From Desulfobacterales bacterium (GTDB lineage Bacteria; Desulfobacterota; Desulfobacteria; Desulfobacterales; DAOWNP01), in assembly GCA_030149595.1 (NCBI GenBank), contig JASFBI010000059.1:1-8273 (forward strand): a DNA stretch of 8,273 nucleotides, read 5' to 3'. Below, in pieces: positions 1-6,045 of this stretch (its first letter is position 1; the number at the start of each line of letters is the position of its first letter). Under the pieces are notes generated by a model, which made no database searches, had not been told where the DNA came from, and saw nothing but the letters and a program-made list of their open reading frames with translations. Both the position numbers and the translations under genes were made by a program.

Positions 1-828
1 GGCAAGGTATGCAAAACCTGATTGTGGAAGATCCATGGGCAGTTGAGGCACCTTGGATTCATGCCAGCCGCCTGTGACATTTATGGCATCTACACCGACC
101 TGCTCATATAATTGTGCAATTCTTGGGGTTTCAGCATCGGTATTACTGCCGGTTACAAAATCGTTTCCTGCCATTCTCACTGTTAAGGGAAAGTCTTTTC
201 CCAGGCGTTTTCTTACCAGCGTGAAGAGTTCCTTTGGAAATCTTGTTCTGTTTTCAAAAGATCCTCCATACTCATCATCTCTTTTGTTTTTAAGGGGAGA
301 TAAAAACTGTGTAATAAGATAACCTGCAGAAGCTATTATTTCAACTCCGTCAAATCCGGCAGCAACAGCTCTTTTAGCTGCATCTGCAAAAGCATTTTGA
401 ACTTCTGAGATCTGTTCTGTGGTCATCTCTTTAGGGGTGGCTTTGGAGTAACTTGAATAAACAGGGGATGGAGCTATGGGATCTTCACCGTTTATTAGTA
501 TGGGGTGTGTGTAGGCTCCTGCATGGAAGAGCTGAACCCAGGGGCTTGCCCCTTCGGCTCTGATAATATCTGTCAGTTTTTTAAAGGAGGGGATTGCATC
601 GTCGTTTGCAAGGGACAGGATAGCAAATCCTGAACCTAAATAATCTACTCCGACAGGTCCTACGGTAACTATAGCAGCACCGCCTTTTGCCCTCTCTTTG
701 AAAAAATTGTAGTATTTATCATTTAGTTTGGTGTCTAAAGAATACATAAGGCCAAGAGCCGGATATGCTATTCTGTTTTTTATTTCCAGTTTATTAATTT
801 TAATGGGCTTAAACAGATAATCAAACAT
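1..828 (-). CDS. FadH-like NADH:flavin oxidoreductase (Old Yellow Enzyme family), C-terminus outside the window
   Basis: An open frame runs from ATG at 828-826 to the left edge without a stop, giving 276 residues. AGGAG lies 6 nt before the ATG. The protein is the FMN-binding TIM barrel of the Old Yellow Enzyme family: N-terminal FKPIKINKLEIKNRI, LFHAGAYTH near residue 100, and QFLSPLKNKRDDEYGGSFEN at about 174-193. It resembles E. coli 2,4-dienoyl-CoA reductase FadH more than classical OYE. The substrate-side motif is SAGYL (Tyr170) rather than HGYL, and GWHESKVP carries His256; these match FadH Tyr166 and His252. FadH proteins continue with an iron-sulfur and FAD/NAD(P) domain, which would lie left of this window and cannot be confirmed. 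The likely role is NAD(P)H-dependent reduction of an enoyl compound in the cytoplasm; the substrate is unknown. It is divergent from pgeF and probably a separate transcription unit. Confidence 0.9.
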   Translation of the reverse strand, partial: MFDYLFKPIKINKLEIKNRIAYPALGLMYSLDTKLNDKYYNFFKERAKGGAAIVTVGPVGVDYLGSGFAILSLANDDAIPSFKKLTDIIRAEGASPWVQLFHAGAYTHPILINGEDPIAPSPVYSSYSKATPKEMTTEQISEVQNAFADAAKRAVAAGFDGVEIIASAGYLITQFLSPLKNKRDDEYGGSFENRTRFPKELFTLVRKRLGKDFPLTVRMAGNDFVTGSNTDAETPRIAQLYEQVGVDAINVTGGWHESKVPQLPMDLPQSGFAYLA

Positions 829-931
829 TATTTCTCCTTATATTAAAAGAAAAACCTTGCCAAAAAACAGAGGTTTGTGAAAAAATATAAATAAGCAATG
901 TAGAAAACTAAGAATCAGATTTTTTTTGTTT

Positions 932-960
932 TTTATATTTTTATATGAAACTCTGTCCAA
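932..960 (-). promoter_or_regulatory. Candidate sigma70-type promoter for the FadH-like gene
   Basis: On the minus strand TTGGAC (960-955) is followed after 17 nt by TATAAA (937-932), which would give a leader of about 97 nt before the ATG at 828. The rest of the 829-1109 gap is AT-rich, and I see no RNA gene or further ORF in it. AT-rich DNA yields such matches by chance, so this is tentative. Confidence 0.3.
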
Positions 961-1096
961 CAGACCGTAATCATGAAAGTTTCAATTTTCGTTGTGGCCG
1001 ATAAAGAATAACCATGCTCCGGCCATGCCGGTTATATGAAACAACAAAAAAAGATGTTATCAAAGACTTGTATTTAAACAAGTATTTTCTGTTTTT

Positions 1097-1100
1097 GGAG
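1097..1100 (+). promoter_or_regulatory. Ribosome-binding site supporting the TTG start of pgeF
   Basis: GGAG lies 9 nt upstream of TTG at 1110. The in-frame ATG at 1014 has no comparable site, and the 32 residues it would add do not look like any part of the YfiH family. This favours the TTG start. Confidence 0.45.
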
Positions 1101-1109
1101 ATAATATTA

Positions 1110-1886
1110 TTGATTGAAATAGAAAAAAAAGGTCTGTTATTCTTGCAGTTTCCTAACCTTTTTAAATTTACAGATATAAAACATGGGATTTTCACAAGAA
1201 AAGGTGGAGTTAGTAAAAGTCCCTTTGACAGTTTGAATTTAAGCTTTAATACAGGGGATAAAAAAAGAGCAGTAGAACACAACAGGCGCATTGTTTTGTC
1301 CTGCATTGAGGAGAAGAGACAGGTTTTTTTAAATCAGTCTCACTCTGTGGAAGTGGTTGTTTTGGACAAAAAAACATTAAACAGGGTTGAAAAAAAAGAG
1401 ATGGGTTTTCATTTTGATGGTGATGCTGTAATAACCAATGTATTGAACCTCCCTCTTTTTATAAATATGGCTGATTGCCAGTGCATTTTGCTGTATGATC
1501 CAGGGAAAAAAGTTGTGGCAAATATACATTCAGGGTGGAGGGGCAGTGTAAGGGATATAATAGGCATAACAATAGACAGGATGGTAGATCTGTTCGGCTG
1601 TAACCCATGCAGTATAAATGCAGGAGTAAGCCCCTCTCTTGGGCAGTGCTGTGCAGAGTTTGTTAATTATGAAAGAGAGATACCAATAGATTTTTGGAAA
1701 TATAAAGATGGGGCTAACCGGTTTGATTTTTGGTCCCTTAGTTATGATCAGCTAACAGGTGCAGGTCTTTTGGATGCAAATATATATATTAGCAGAATAT
1801 GTACAAAATGTAATTCTAAAGTTTTCTATTCCTATAGAAAAGAGCAAAGAACAGGCAGGGCTGCTGGATTTATAGGGCTTTGCTGA
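1110..1886 (+). CDS. pgeF: PgeF/YfiH-family protein (peptidoglycan editing factor / purine nucleoside phosphorylase-like, DUF152)
   Basis: The 258-residue product (TTG start) has all the family hallmarks: HGIFTRKGGVS near residue 25, SLNLSFNTGD, NQSHSVEVV, MADCQCILLYDP, NIHSGWRG, AGVSPSLGQCC, and a C-terminal FYSYRKEQRTGRAAGFIGL. The metal and active-site triad known from E. coli YfiH (His71, Cys107, His124) matches His78, Cys123 and His140. In E. coli this protein removes wrongly incorporated amino acids from UDP-MurNAc peptide precursors; homologues, including human FAMIN, act as purine nucleoside phosphorylases and adenosine deaminases. Which activity applies here cannot be told from sequence. 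The usual family length is about 240-260 residues, which supports the TTG start over ATG 1014 (290 residues). It leads a same-strand run with pyrK (71-nt gap) and selD. Family call sure, start codon less so. Confidence 0.88.
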   Translation: MIEIEKKGLLFLQFPNLFKFTDIKHGIFTRKGGVSKSPFDSLNLSFNTGDKKRAVEHNRRIVLSCIEEKRQVFLNQSHSVEVVVLDKKTLNRVEKKEMGFHFDGDAVITNVLNLPLFINMADCQCILLYDPGKKVVANIHSGWRGSVRDIIGITIDRMVDLFGCNPCSINAGVSPSLGQCCAEFVNYEREIPIDFWKYKDGANRFDFWSLSYDQLTGAGLLDANIYISRICTKCNSKVFYSYRKEQRTGRAAGFIGLC

Positions 1887-1957
1887 TATTTTTTTAAATA
1901 GATAGAGCCGGACATAAAATCATAGTTTTTGTTCAGGCACTATATAAAGCAGATATT

Positions 1958-2758
1958 ATGATATATAAAAAAGTTAAGGTATTGCAAAATAAAAAGGTTG
2001 GCAGGGTTTATTTTAAAATAAGGTTTAAGTGTGAAGATGCTGCTTTAAGGGTTTTCCCCGGACAGTTTGTAATGCTTCGCATGGAAGATGATATGGCTTC
2101 TTTTTTGTCAAGACCTTTTTCCATACACAGAACTCTATGTAGAGATGGTGTGTCAGAAGAGATAGAGGTGCTTTTTAAAGTTGTAGGCGGGTTTACCAGA
2201 AAGCTTTCAAATCTTAAAGCAGGAGATACTCTTTTTTTTACAGGCCCTTTAGGCAGCGGGTTTAAAATAAAAGAAGAGGGGAGTGCTTTTTTAGTTGCAG
2301 GGGGCATTGGTGTTGCTCCGCTTGTTTTTCTGGGAGAGTTTATAAAAAAAAACAGAATGTTTGTTGATTGTACAGTATTTATCGGAGGCAGGACATCTGC
2401 TGATATTTTGTGCATAAATGATTTTGAAAAATTGGGTATAAAAACGGTTGTAGCAACTGATGACGGGACAAGGGGGGGGAGAGGATTAATTACTTGTGCT
2501 GTGGAAGAGGAGATAAAAATAAAAAAACCTGATATTATTTATAGCTGCGGGCCTTATCACATGCTGCAAAGTGTTTCTGAAATTGCAAATCAATACGGGA
2601 TCGTATGCCAGGTGTCTGTTGAAACTGTTATGGCTTGCGGTATGGGAGCTTGCCTTGGTTGTGCTGTAAAAAAAGCTGATGATTCTGAACGATATTTCCA
2701 TGTATGTACTGATGGTCCGGTTTTTTATGCAAAAGACCTTGCCATGGACAAGGAGTAA
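1958..2758 (+). CDS. pyrK: Dihydroorotate dehydrogenase B electron-transfer subunit PyrK
   Basis: The 266-residue protein belongs to the ferredoxin-NADP+ reductase superfamily with a PyrK-type [2Fe-2S] tail. Visible parts are the FAD site SRPFSI (51-56), GPLGSGF (96-102), the NAD(P)-binding GGIGVAPL (115-122), CGPYHML (197-203), and a cysteine set Cys227, Cys232, Cys235 and Cys250 (C-x4-C-x2-C-x14-C), ending in the family signature HVCTDGPVF. PyrK passes electrons from dihydroorotate oxidation by PyrD to NAD+ in pyrimidine synthesis; the working enzyme is a PyrD-PyrK heterotetramer. Usually pyrD is adjacent, but here pgeF lies upstream and selD 2 nt downstream, so the partner must be elsewhere. 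The start ATG has no clear ribosome-binding site. A run of eight G at 2472-2479 encodes part of the conserved DDGTRGGRG stretch and does not break the frame. Confidence 0.92.
   Translation: MIYKKVKVLQNKKVGRVYFKIRFKCEDAALRVFPGQFVMLRMEDDMASFLSRPFSIHRTLCRDGVSEEIEVLFKVVGGFTRKLSNLKAGDTLFFTGPLGSGFKIKEEGSAFLVAGGIGVAPLVFLGEFIKKNRMFVDCTVFIGGRTSADILCINDFEKLGIKTVVATDDGTRGGRGLITCAVEEEIKIKKPDIIYSCGPYHMLQSVSEIANQYGIVCQVSVETVMACGMGACLGCAVKKADDSERYFHVCTDGPVFYAKDLAMDKE
2750..2755 (+). promoter_or_regulatory. Ribosome-binding site fixing the selD start
   Basis: AAGGAG overlaps the last codons of pyrK and sits 5 nt before ATG 2761. It places translation initiation upstream of the in-frame UGA at 2818, which supports reading that codon as selenocysteine, and it implies translational coupling to pyrK. 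Confidence 0.8.
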
Positions 2759-2760
2759 AT

Positions 2761-3816
2761 ATGAGTGAAATAAAAGGTAAAAAATTTTTGCTTACAGAAA
2801 AAGTCAGGGCCGCTGGCTGAGCATCAAAATTAAGTCCAGAGTTTCTGGACAAAGTTTTAGGTGGTCTCTCAATAAAAAAGCATCCTGATTTGATTGTAGG
2901 GATGGAAAATTCCGATGATGCTGGTGTGTTTAGGCTTGATTCTGAAACAGCTCTTATCCAGACCATTGATTTTTTTACTCCTGTTGTTGATTCTCCCTGT
3001 GATTTTGGAAGGATAGCTGCTGCAAATTCCTTGAGTGATGTTTATGCCATGGGTGGAAAACCTCTTACAGCCATGAATATGGTCTGTTTTCCTTCATGTG
3101 ATTTACCTGTGGATGTTTTGCGTGAAACCCTTGAAGGGGGGCTTGAGAAAATAGATGAAGCTGGGGCAGTGCTTGTTGGTGGGCACAGTGTGGATGATCT
3201 TGAGTTTAAATATGGTCTTTCTGTAACAGGGGTGGTTCACCCTGATAAGGTTATTACAAATTGTAATGCCAGTACAGGGGATGTGTTGATTTTAACTAAA
3301 CCGCTTGGTCTTGGGATAATTGCAACAGCTATAAAAGGAAAAATAGCAGATAAAGATACTCAAAAAAAATTTATTGAAACTGCTTCAGCATTAAATAGAC
3401 CGGCTTCGGAGATAATGGTTGCATCTGGAGCCAGTGCATGTACTGATATTACCGGGTTTGGTCTTTGCGGCCACCTTCTTGAAATGGCAAAGGGTTCTAA
3501 AAAAGAGATACATATATATGCTGATGAGCTTTTTTTTCTTCCAAAAGCAGAAGAGTATGCTGAAATGGGACTTATTCCTGCAGGAGCCTATGAAAACAGG
3601 AGGTTTTGCGGCAAGAGGGTTCATGTGAAATCTTATATTAAAAAAGCTGTTGCTGATATCTGTTTTGATCCTCAGACATCGGGTGGTCTGCTTATTTCAA
3701 TTAATAAAAAAAATGCTGTGGACTGTTTGTTGAAGCTTATAGATAAAGGTGTTGAAGCAGCTGTAATAGGGGAAGTTGCAGGTGAAGAGATGGCTGGCAG
3801 GATTATAATAAAATAG
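2761..3816 (+). CDS. selD: Selenide, water dikinase (selenophosphate synthetase), selenocysteine-containing
   Basis: SelD makes selenophosphate from selenide and ATP, the selenium donor for selenocysteine and selenouridine in tRNA. From ATG 2761 to TAG 3816 there are 351 codons (E. coli SelD has 347 residues) if the in-frame TGA at 2818-2820 is read as selenocysteine. The N-terminus then reads RAAGU-ASK, so Sec20 falls on E. coli catalytic Cys17 and Lys23 on essential Lys20; Ser22 replaces the non-essential second cysteine. Other family motifs follow: SDDAGVF (Asp53 matching Mg-binding Asp51), IDFFTPVVD, FGRIAAANSLSDVYAMGGKP, GGHSVDD (140-146), DITGFGLCGHL and FDPQTSGGLL. Starting after the TGA would delete the catalytic glycine-rich segment. 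It is 2 nt from pyrK with a strong ribosome-binding site. Because SelD supplies its own selenium, production is probably sensitive to selenium supply (inference). The cell must also carry selA, selB and selC, not seen here. Confidence 0.95.
2818..2850 (+). promoter_or_regulatory. Sec UGA codon plus bacterial SECIS-like hairpin in selD
   Basis: The UGA at 2818-2820 is followed 13 nt later by a perfect 7-bp stem, GTCCAGA (2834-2840) with TCTGGAC (2844-2850), closing a 3-nt loop GUU. Known bacterial SECIS elements are short stem-loops inside the coding sequence, about 16-37 nt after the UGA, with a small apical loop holding a G in its first positions that SelB recognises. This element fits in distance, size and the leading G. 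Confidence 0.82.
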
Positions 3817-3835
3817 GTTGTGGTTTTTATTTAGA

Positions 3836-3864
3836 TTGACTTGTACTTATCCTCTATGATAGGA
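3836..3864 (+). promoter_or_regulatory. Weak candidate promoter before atpZ
   Basis: The 98-nt gap between selD and atpZ has TTGACT (3836-3841), then 17 nt, then a poor -10 (ATAGGA, 3859-3864). A small hairpin, AATAAC/GTTATT (3877-3893), lies further on. No terminator follows selD, so read-through from selD into the atp genes is an alternative. Confidence 0.22.
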
Positions 3865-3914
3865 AGCATACTTTGGAATAACTGTATGTTATTTAAACGG
3901 GTAGAGATTTTGTT

Positions 3915-4133
3915 ATGAAAAAAGAGACAGCAAAACTTATAAAGGAGTTTTCCTATTACAGCAGTATAGGGCTCTCTGTTGCTCTGTCTGTGTTTATTGG
4001 TCTGTTTATAGGAGTCTATCTTGACAGGCGTTTTAACACAGAGCCTGTATTAACATTGGTTTTTATTGTGCTGGGAATATTAGCTGGGTTTAAAAATATT
4101 GGACTTGCTATTAAAAAAAGCAGGAAATTTTAA
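3915..4133 (+). CDS. atpZ: AtpZ/AtpI-type small membrane protein of the ATP synthase locus
   Basis: The 72-residue protein has two membrane segments (about residues 14-35 and 45-64), with the AtpZ-family pattern GLFIGVYLDRRFNTEPVLTL between and around them (glycine-rich end of helix 1, an Asp-Arg turn, then Thr-x-Pro opening helix 2) and AGFKNIG near the end. Proteins of this family sit at the head of bacterial ATP synthase operons beside atpI. They have been linked to Mg/Ca transport and to c-ring or enzyme assembly, and are not part of the mature rotor. The upstream ribosome-binding site is weak. The next gene, atpI, starts 14 nt downstream. Family assignment is solid for a protein this small because of the neighbours; the exact function is not settled. 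Confidence 0.85.
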   Translation: MKKETAKLIKEFSYYSSIGLSVALSVFIGLFIGVYLDRRFNTEPVLTLVFIVLGILAGFKNIGLAIKKSRKF

Positions 4134-4147
4134 AAAAAGGGTTATAT

Positions 4148-4552
4148 TTGGTTGCCATGAGGCTTTCACCTGTTCAGGATAGTATTGTTGCTTTTATTAA
4201 TAAAACAAACTGGATTGTTTTTTGTTTTATTAATATATGCGGATTTGGTTTTATGCCTTTTGATTTTGCCATGGGCGTTTTATCTGGTGGGCTTATAGTT
4301 ACAATTAACTTCTTTTTTTTGGCAAAAACCTTGAAACAGGCTTTTACTCCTCCATATATTTCAACTCATAATGTAGTTATAACGAAGTATTATATTCGTT
4401 TTATTATAAGTGGTGTCATTATATTTTTACTTATTGCAGGAGATGTTGTAAATCCCATAGGCTTGATAGTAGGTTTATCAGTTGTGGTTATCAGCATTTT
4501 TTGTGCAACAATACGTGAAGTAAAAAAACTTATTTTTAAGGAGGCGGTTTAA
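4148..4552 (+). CDS. atpI: ATP synthase subunit I (AtpI family)
   Basis: The 134-residue product is very hydrophobic, with about four membrane segments (roughly 21-36, 40-60, 80-98 and 102-120) and a basic C-terminal tail REVKKLIFKE, as in the ATP synthase I family. AtpI is thought to help assemble the c-ring; it is not a structural part of the finished enzyme. The TTG at 4148 lies 6 nt after AAGGG (4137-4141). ATG 4157, three codons in, is the alternative but has a 15-nt spacing. The stop is 1 nt before the atpB start, so translation is probably coupled. The family call relies on membrane topology plus position between atpZ and atpB. Confidence 0.85.
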   Translation: MVAMRLSPVQDSIVAFINKTNWIVFCFINICGFGFMPFDFAMGVLSGGLIVTINFFFLAKTLKQAFTPPYISTHNVVITKYYIRFIISGVIIFLLIAGDVVNPIGLIVGLSVVVISIFCATIREVKKLIFKEAV

Positions 4553-4553
4553 G

Positions 4554-5243
4554 GTGGAACATCCGTATCTATTTTTTGTCAAGTTGTTTGAATTAATTGG
4601 CTTGGGTCACTGGGCTCATTCAAACCCCCATCTAATTTATACCTGGGTAGTTATGATTCTTTTAATAGGAATAGGTTCTATTGCTGCCAGGGGAGTAACA
4701 ATGATTCCCCATAAAGGTCAGAACTTTTTAGAATTGGTGATTGCAGGGCTCGAAGATTTTATGGTTGATGTTACAGGAGAAGAAGGAAGATGGTTATTTC
4801 CTGTTATTGCAACTGTTTTTCTTTATATTCTTGCATGTAACTTAATTGGGCTTATTCCTGGTTTTTTCCCTCCTACTGCTAATTTAAATACAACTTTGTC
4901 ATGTGCTCTGGTTGTGTTTACCTGCACCCATATAATAGGAGTGAAATATCATGGCGTCAAATATGTCAAGCATTTTATGGGGCCTGTTTGGTGGATGAGT
5001 CCATTGATTTTTGTTATTGAAATAATAGGCCATATTGCAAGGATTCTTTCTCTCTCCTTTCGTCTTTTTGGTAATATGATGGGGCATGAGATTGTTCTTG
5101 GTATACTTTTTGCTTTGGCAGGTGCTTTTTTTGCTCCTTTACCAATTATGGCACTGGGTATATTTGTGGCATTTGTTCAGGCGTTTGTTTTTTTTCTGCT
5201 TTCTATTATTTATTTTTCAGGTGCAATGGAACATGCACATTGA
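4554..5243 (+). CDS. atpB: F-type ATP synthase subunit a
   Basis: The 229-residue integral membrane protein forms the stator half-channels beside the c-ring. The diagnostic helix reads HIARILSLSFRLFGNMMGHE, in which Arg170 is the essential arginine (E. coli Arg210). Gln209, in FVAFVQAFVFFLLSIIYFSG, matches E. coli Gln252. Other family patterns are NLIGLIPGFFPPTANLNTT (97-114) and a conserved Glu156 in VIEIIGHIAR. About five to six membrane helices are visible, and the length is normal for the shorter delta-proteobacterial form. It starts at GTG 4554, 8 nt after AAGGAGG (4539-4545), which is inside the end of atpI. Confidence 0.96.
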   Translation: MEHPYLFFVKLFELIGLGHWAHSNPHLIYTWVVMILLIGIGSIAARGVTMIPHKGQNFLELVIAGLEDFMVDVTGEEGRWLFPVIATVFLYILACNLIGLIPGFFPPTANLNTTLSCALVVFTCTHIIGVKYHGVKYVKHFMGPVWWMSPLIFVIEIIGHIARILSLSFRLFGNMMGHEIVLGILFALAGAFFAPLPIMALGIFVAFVQAFVFFLLSIIYFSGAMEHAH

Positions 5244-5302
5244 TATAGTTTATTTATAAATTTTTATATAAAAGAAGCCGAATATTAATTGATTTATTAT
5301 TT

Positions 5303-5309
5303 AAGGAGG
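5303..5309 (+). promoter_or_regulatory. Very strong ribosome-binding site of atpE
   Basis: AAGGAGG sits 8 nt before ATG 5318, after an AU-rich 74-nt gap. It is the most consensus-like site in the locus. This fits the need for many c-subunits per complex, as with the atpE translation enhancer known in E. coli; that comparison is an inference. Confidence 0.7.
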
Positions 5310-5317
5310 TAGTTTTT

Positions 5318-5602
5318 ATGGAAGCTCAGGCATTACAATTTTTTATTGCGTGTGTTACAGCAGCAGGTTTTGGAATTGCAATAGCAGCATCTGCTTGCGG
5401 AATTGCTCAGGGTTTTGGTTTAAAAGCAGCTGTTGAGGGTATCGCAAGAAATCCTGAATCATCTGGTAAAGTTACAGTAACTATGCTTATTGGTCTTGCT
5501 ATGATTGAGTCTTTAGCAATTTATGCTCTTGTTATATCACTTATCATAATTTATGCTACACCATGGGCAGATACTATTCAAGGCCTTCTTGGTGCTCATT
5601 AA
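5318..5602 (+). CDS. atpE: F-type ATP synthase subunit c (proteolipid)
   Basis: The 94-residue hairpin of two membrane helices forms the rotor ring. Helix 1 (about 6-33) has an alanine/glycine-rich face and ends GIAQGFGLKAA; the polar loop is ARNPESSG (43-50) with the Arg-Asn-Pro turn; helix 2 is LIGLAMIESLAIYALVISL, with Glu64 as the ion-carrying carboxylate. Gln31, Glu64, Ser65 and Tyr69 align with Gln32, Glu65, Ser66 and Tyr70 of the sodium-binding Ilyobacter c-ring, but Leu66 replaces Thr67 and the helix-1 proline is missing, so ion choice is open. No atpF, atpH or F1 gene follows; a terminator starts 32 nt after the stop codon. Confidence 0.96.
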   Translation: MEAQALQFFIACVTAAGFGIAIAASACGIAQGFGLKAAVEGIARNPESSGKVTVTMLIGLAMIESLAIYALVISLIIIYATPWADTIQGLLGAH

Positions 5603-5634
5603 TAGTTTAGTTTGTGTATGATGTTATAAGATTT

Positions 5635-5675
5635 AAAAACAGGGAGCTTGTTATTTTTGCTCCCTGTTTTTTTTT
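5635..5675 (+). terminator. Intrinsic terminator of the atp genes, probably bidirectional
   Basis: A 13-bp perfect stem (5635-5647 with 5659-5671, core ACAGGGAGC/GCTCCCTGT) encloses an 11-nt loop, and a run of nine T (5667-5675) follows on the plus strand. On the minus strand the stem is followed by five T, so it could also end brnT-brnA transcription. Its right arm is part of the direct repeat described below. Confidence 0.92.
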
Positions 5676-5784
5676 GTTATTTAATTCCCAGTTTCACACG
5701 GCTGCCTGAATTTTTCTTCTCTTTACCCTTGTAAAAATCACCGGGTTCAACTATGAAAATCCGTTCAGCATCCACTTTTTTTGG
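5662..5784. repeat. Left copy of a ~120-bp direct repeat flanking the brnTA pair
   Basis: This copy matches 6460-6579 in the same orientation. Aligned by eye, there are six substitutions over 108 shared positions from the GTTATTTAATTCC block onward, plus differing T-run lengths (9 versus 7, and 7 versus 6). The match starts at CCCTG in the terminator arm and ends at TTGG, beyond which the sequences diverge. The repeat unit is the 3' end of the DUF748 gene and the bases just after its stop codon. Confidence 0.93.
5677..5784 (-). pseudogene. Detached 3' fragment of the DUF748/AsmA-like gene
   Basis: On the minus strand this stretch encodes KKVDAERIFIVEPGDFYKGK followed by EKKNSGSRVKLGIK and a stop. 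It nearly repeats the last 34 residues of the intact neighbour at 6473. Three of the six substitutions change the residue (Gly for Ser, Ser for Pro, Lys for Glu) and three are silent. One extra base in the A-run at its upstream end shifts the frame relative to the parent, and an in-frame stop lies just before it. There is no start codon or ribosome-binding site, so it is a dead remnant. Confidence 0.9.
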
Positions 5785-5814
5785 TATAAATATTCGTTAA
5801 TGATAATTTGAATA

Positions 5815-6045
5815 CTATAAGGTAGAAGATTTATCTAATCTTTCTGCCAGCCATATTTTGATAATTGATTGTCTGGGAACACCAATTCGTTTGGCTTCTT
5901 TATCCAAAGACTGTATCATCCATAGAGGAAAATCAACATTTACCCTTTTTTGCTGCTGGTTAGGTCGTATGGCCTTTGAAAGATCTAATTGTTTTATAAT
6001 GCTTTCTCCTGTATCAAATTTTTTATCCAGTTCTTTAGCTTTCAT
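5815..6045 (-). CDS. brnA: BrnA-type antitoxin (ribbon-helix-helix DNA-binding protein)
   Basis: The 76-residue product reads as a BrnA/CopG-like antitoxin: N-terminal KAKELDKKFDTGE and QLDLSKAIRP, the DNA-binding strand KRVNVDFP (33-40), then two helices WMIQSLDKEAKRIG and RQSIIKIWLAERL. In the Brucella BrnT-BrnA system the antitoxin wraps the toxin through its N-terminal part and represses the shared promoter through its ribbon-helix-helix part. I chose ATG 6045 over the upstream ATG 6072 because AGGAGG (6060-6055) lies 9 nt before it and family members begin at this point. It overlaps the brnT stop by 11 nt, so the two are translationally coupled, toxin first, as in Brucella. Confidence 0.9.
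   Translation of the reverse strand: MKAKELDKKFDTGESIIKQLDLSKAIRPNQQQKRVNVDFPLWMIQSLDKEAKRIGVPRQSIIKIWLAERLDKSSTL

Noticed and set aside
53..322. Plus-strand open frame of 89 codons
   Set aside because: It is antisense to the FadH-like coding region, whose motifs are unmistakable on the minus strand.
852..876. AAACCT/AGGTTT hairpin followed by T-rich DNA in the leader of the FadH-like gene, a possible attenuator
   Set aside because: Only 6 bp with a 13-nt loop in AT-rich DNA; too weak to call a terminator or riboswitch.
1007..1034. GC-rich palindrome-like stretch around ATG 1014 (ATAACC...GGTTAT with inner CCGGC/GCCGG)
   Set aside because: The outer and inner pairings compete for the same bases and each is short; no associated site or T-run.
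1014..1109. N-terminal extension of pgeF from ATG 1014
   Set aside because: The extra residues do not resemble the family and there is no good ribosome-binding site; TTG 1110 with GGAG fits the usual length.
2472..2479. Run of eight G in pyrK, a possible phase-variable tract
   Set aside because: It encodes part of a conserved PyrK motif in frame, and pyrK is a housekeeping-type gene. No second signal of phase variation is present.
3877..3893. AATAAC/GTTATT hairpin before atpZ as a selD terminator
   Set aside because: Six AT-rich pairs with no T-run after it; not a credible terminator.
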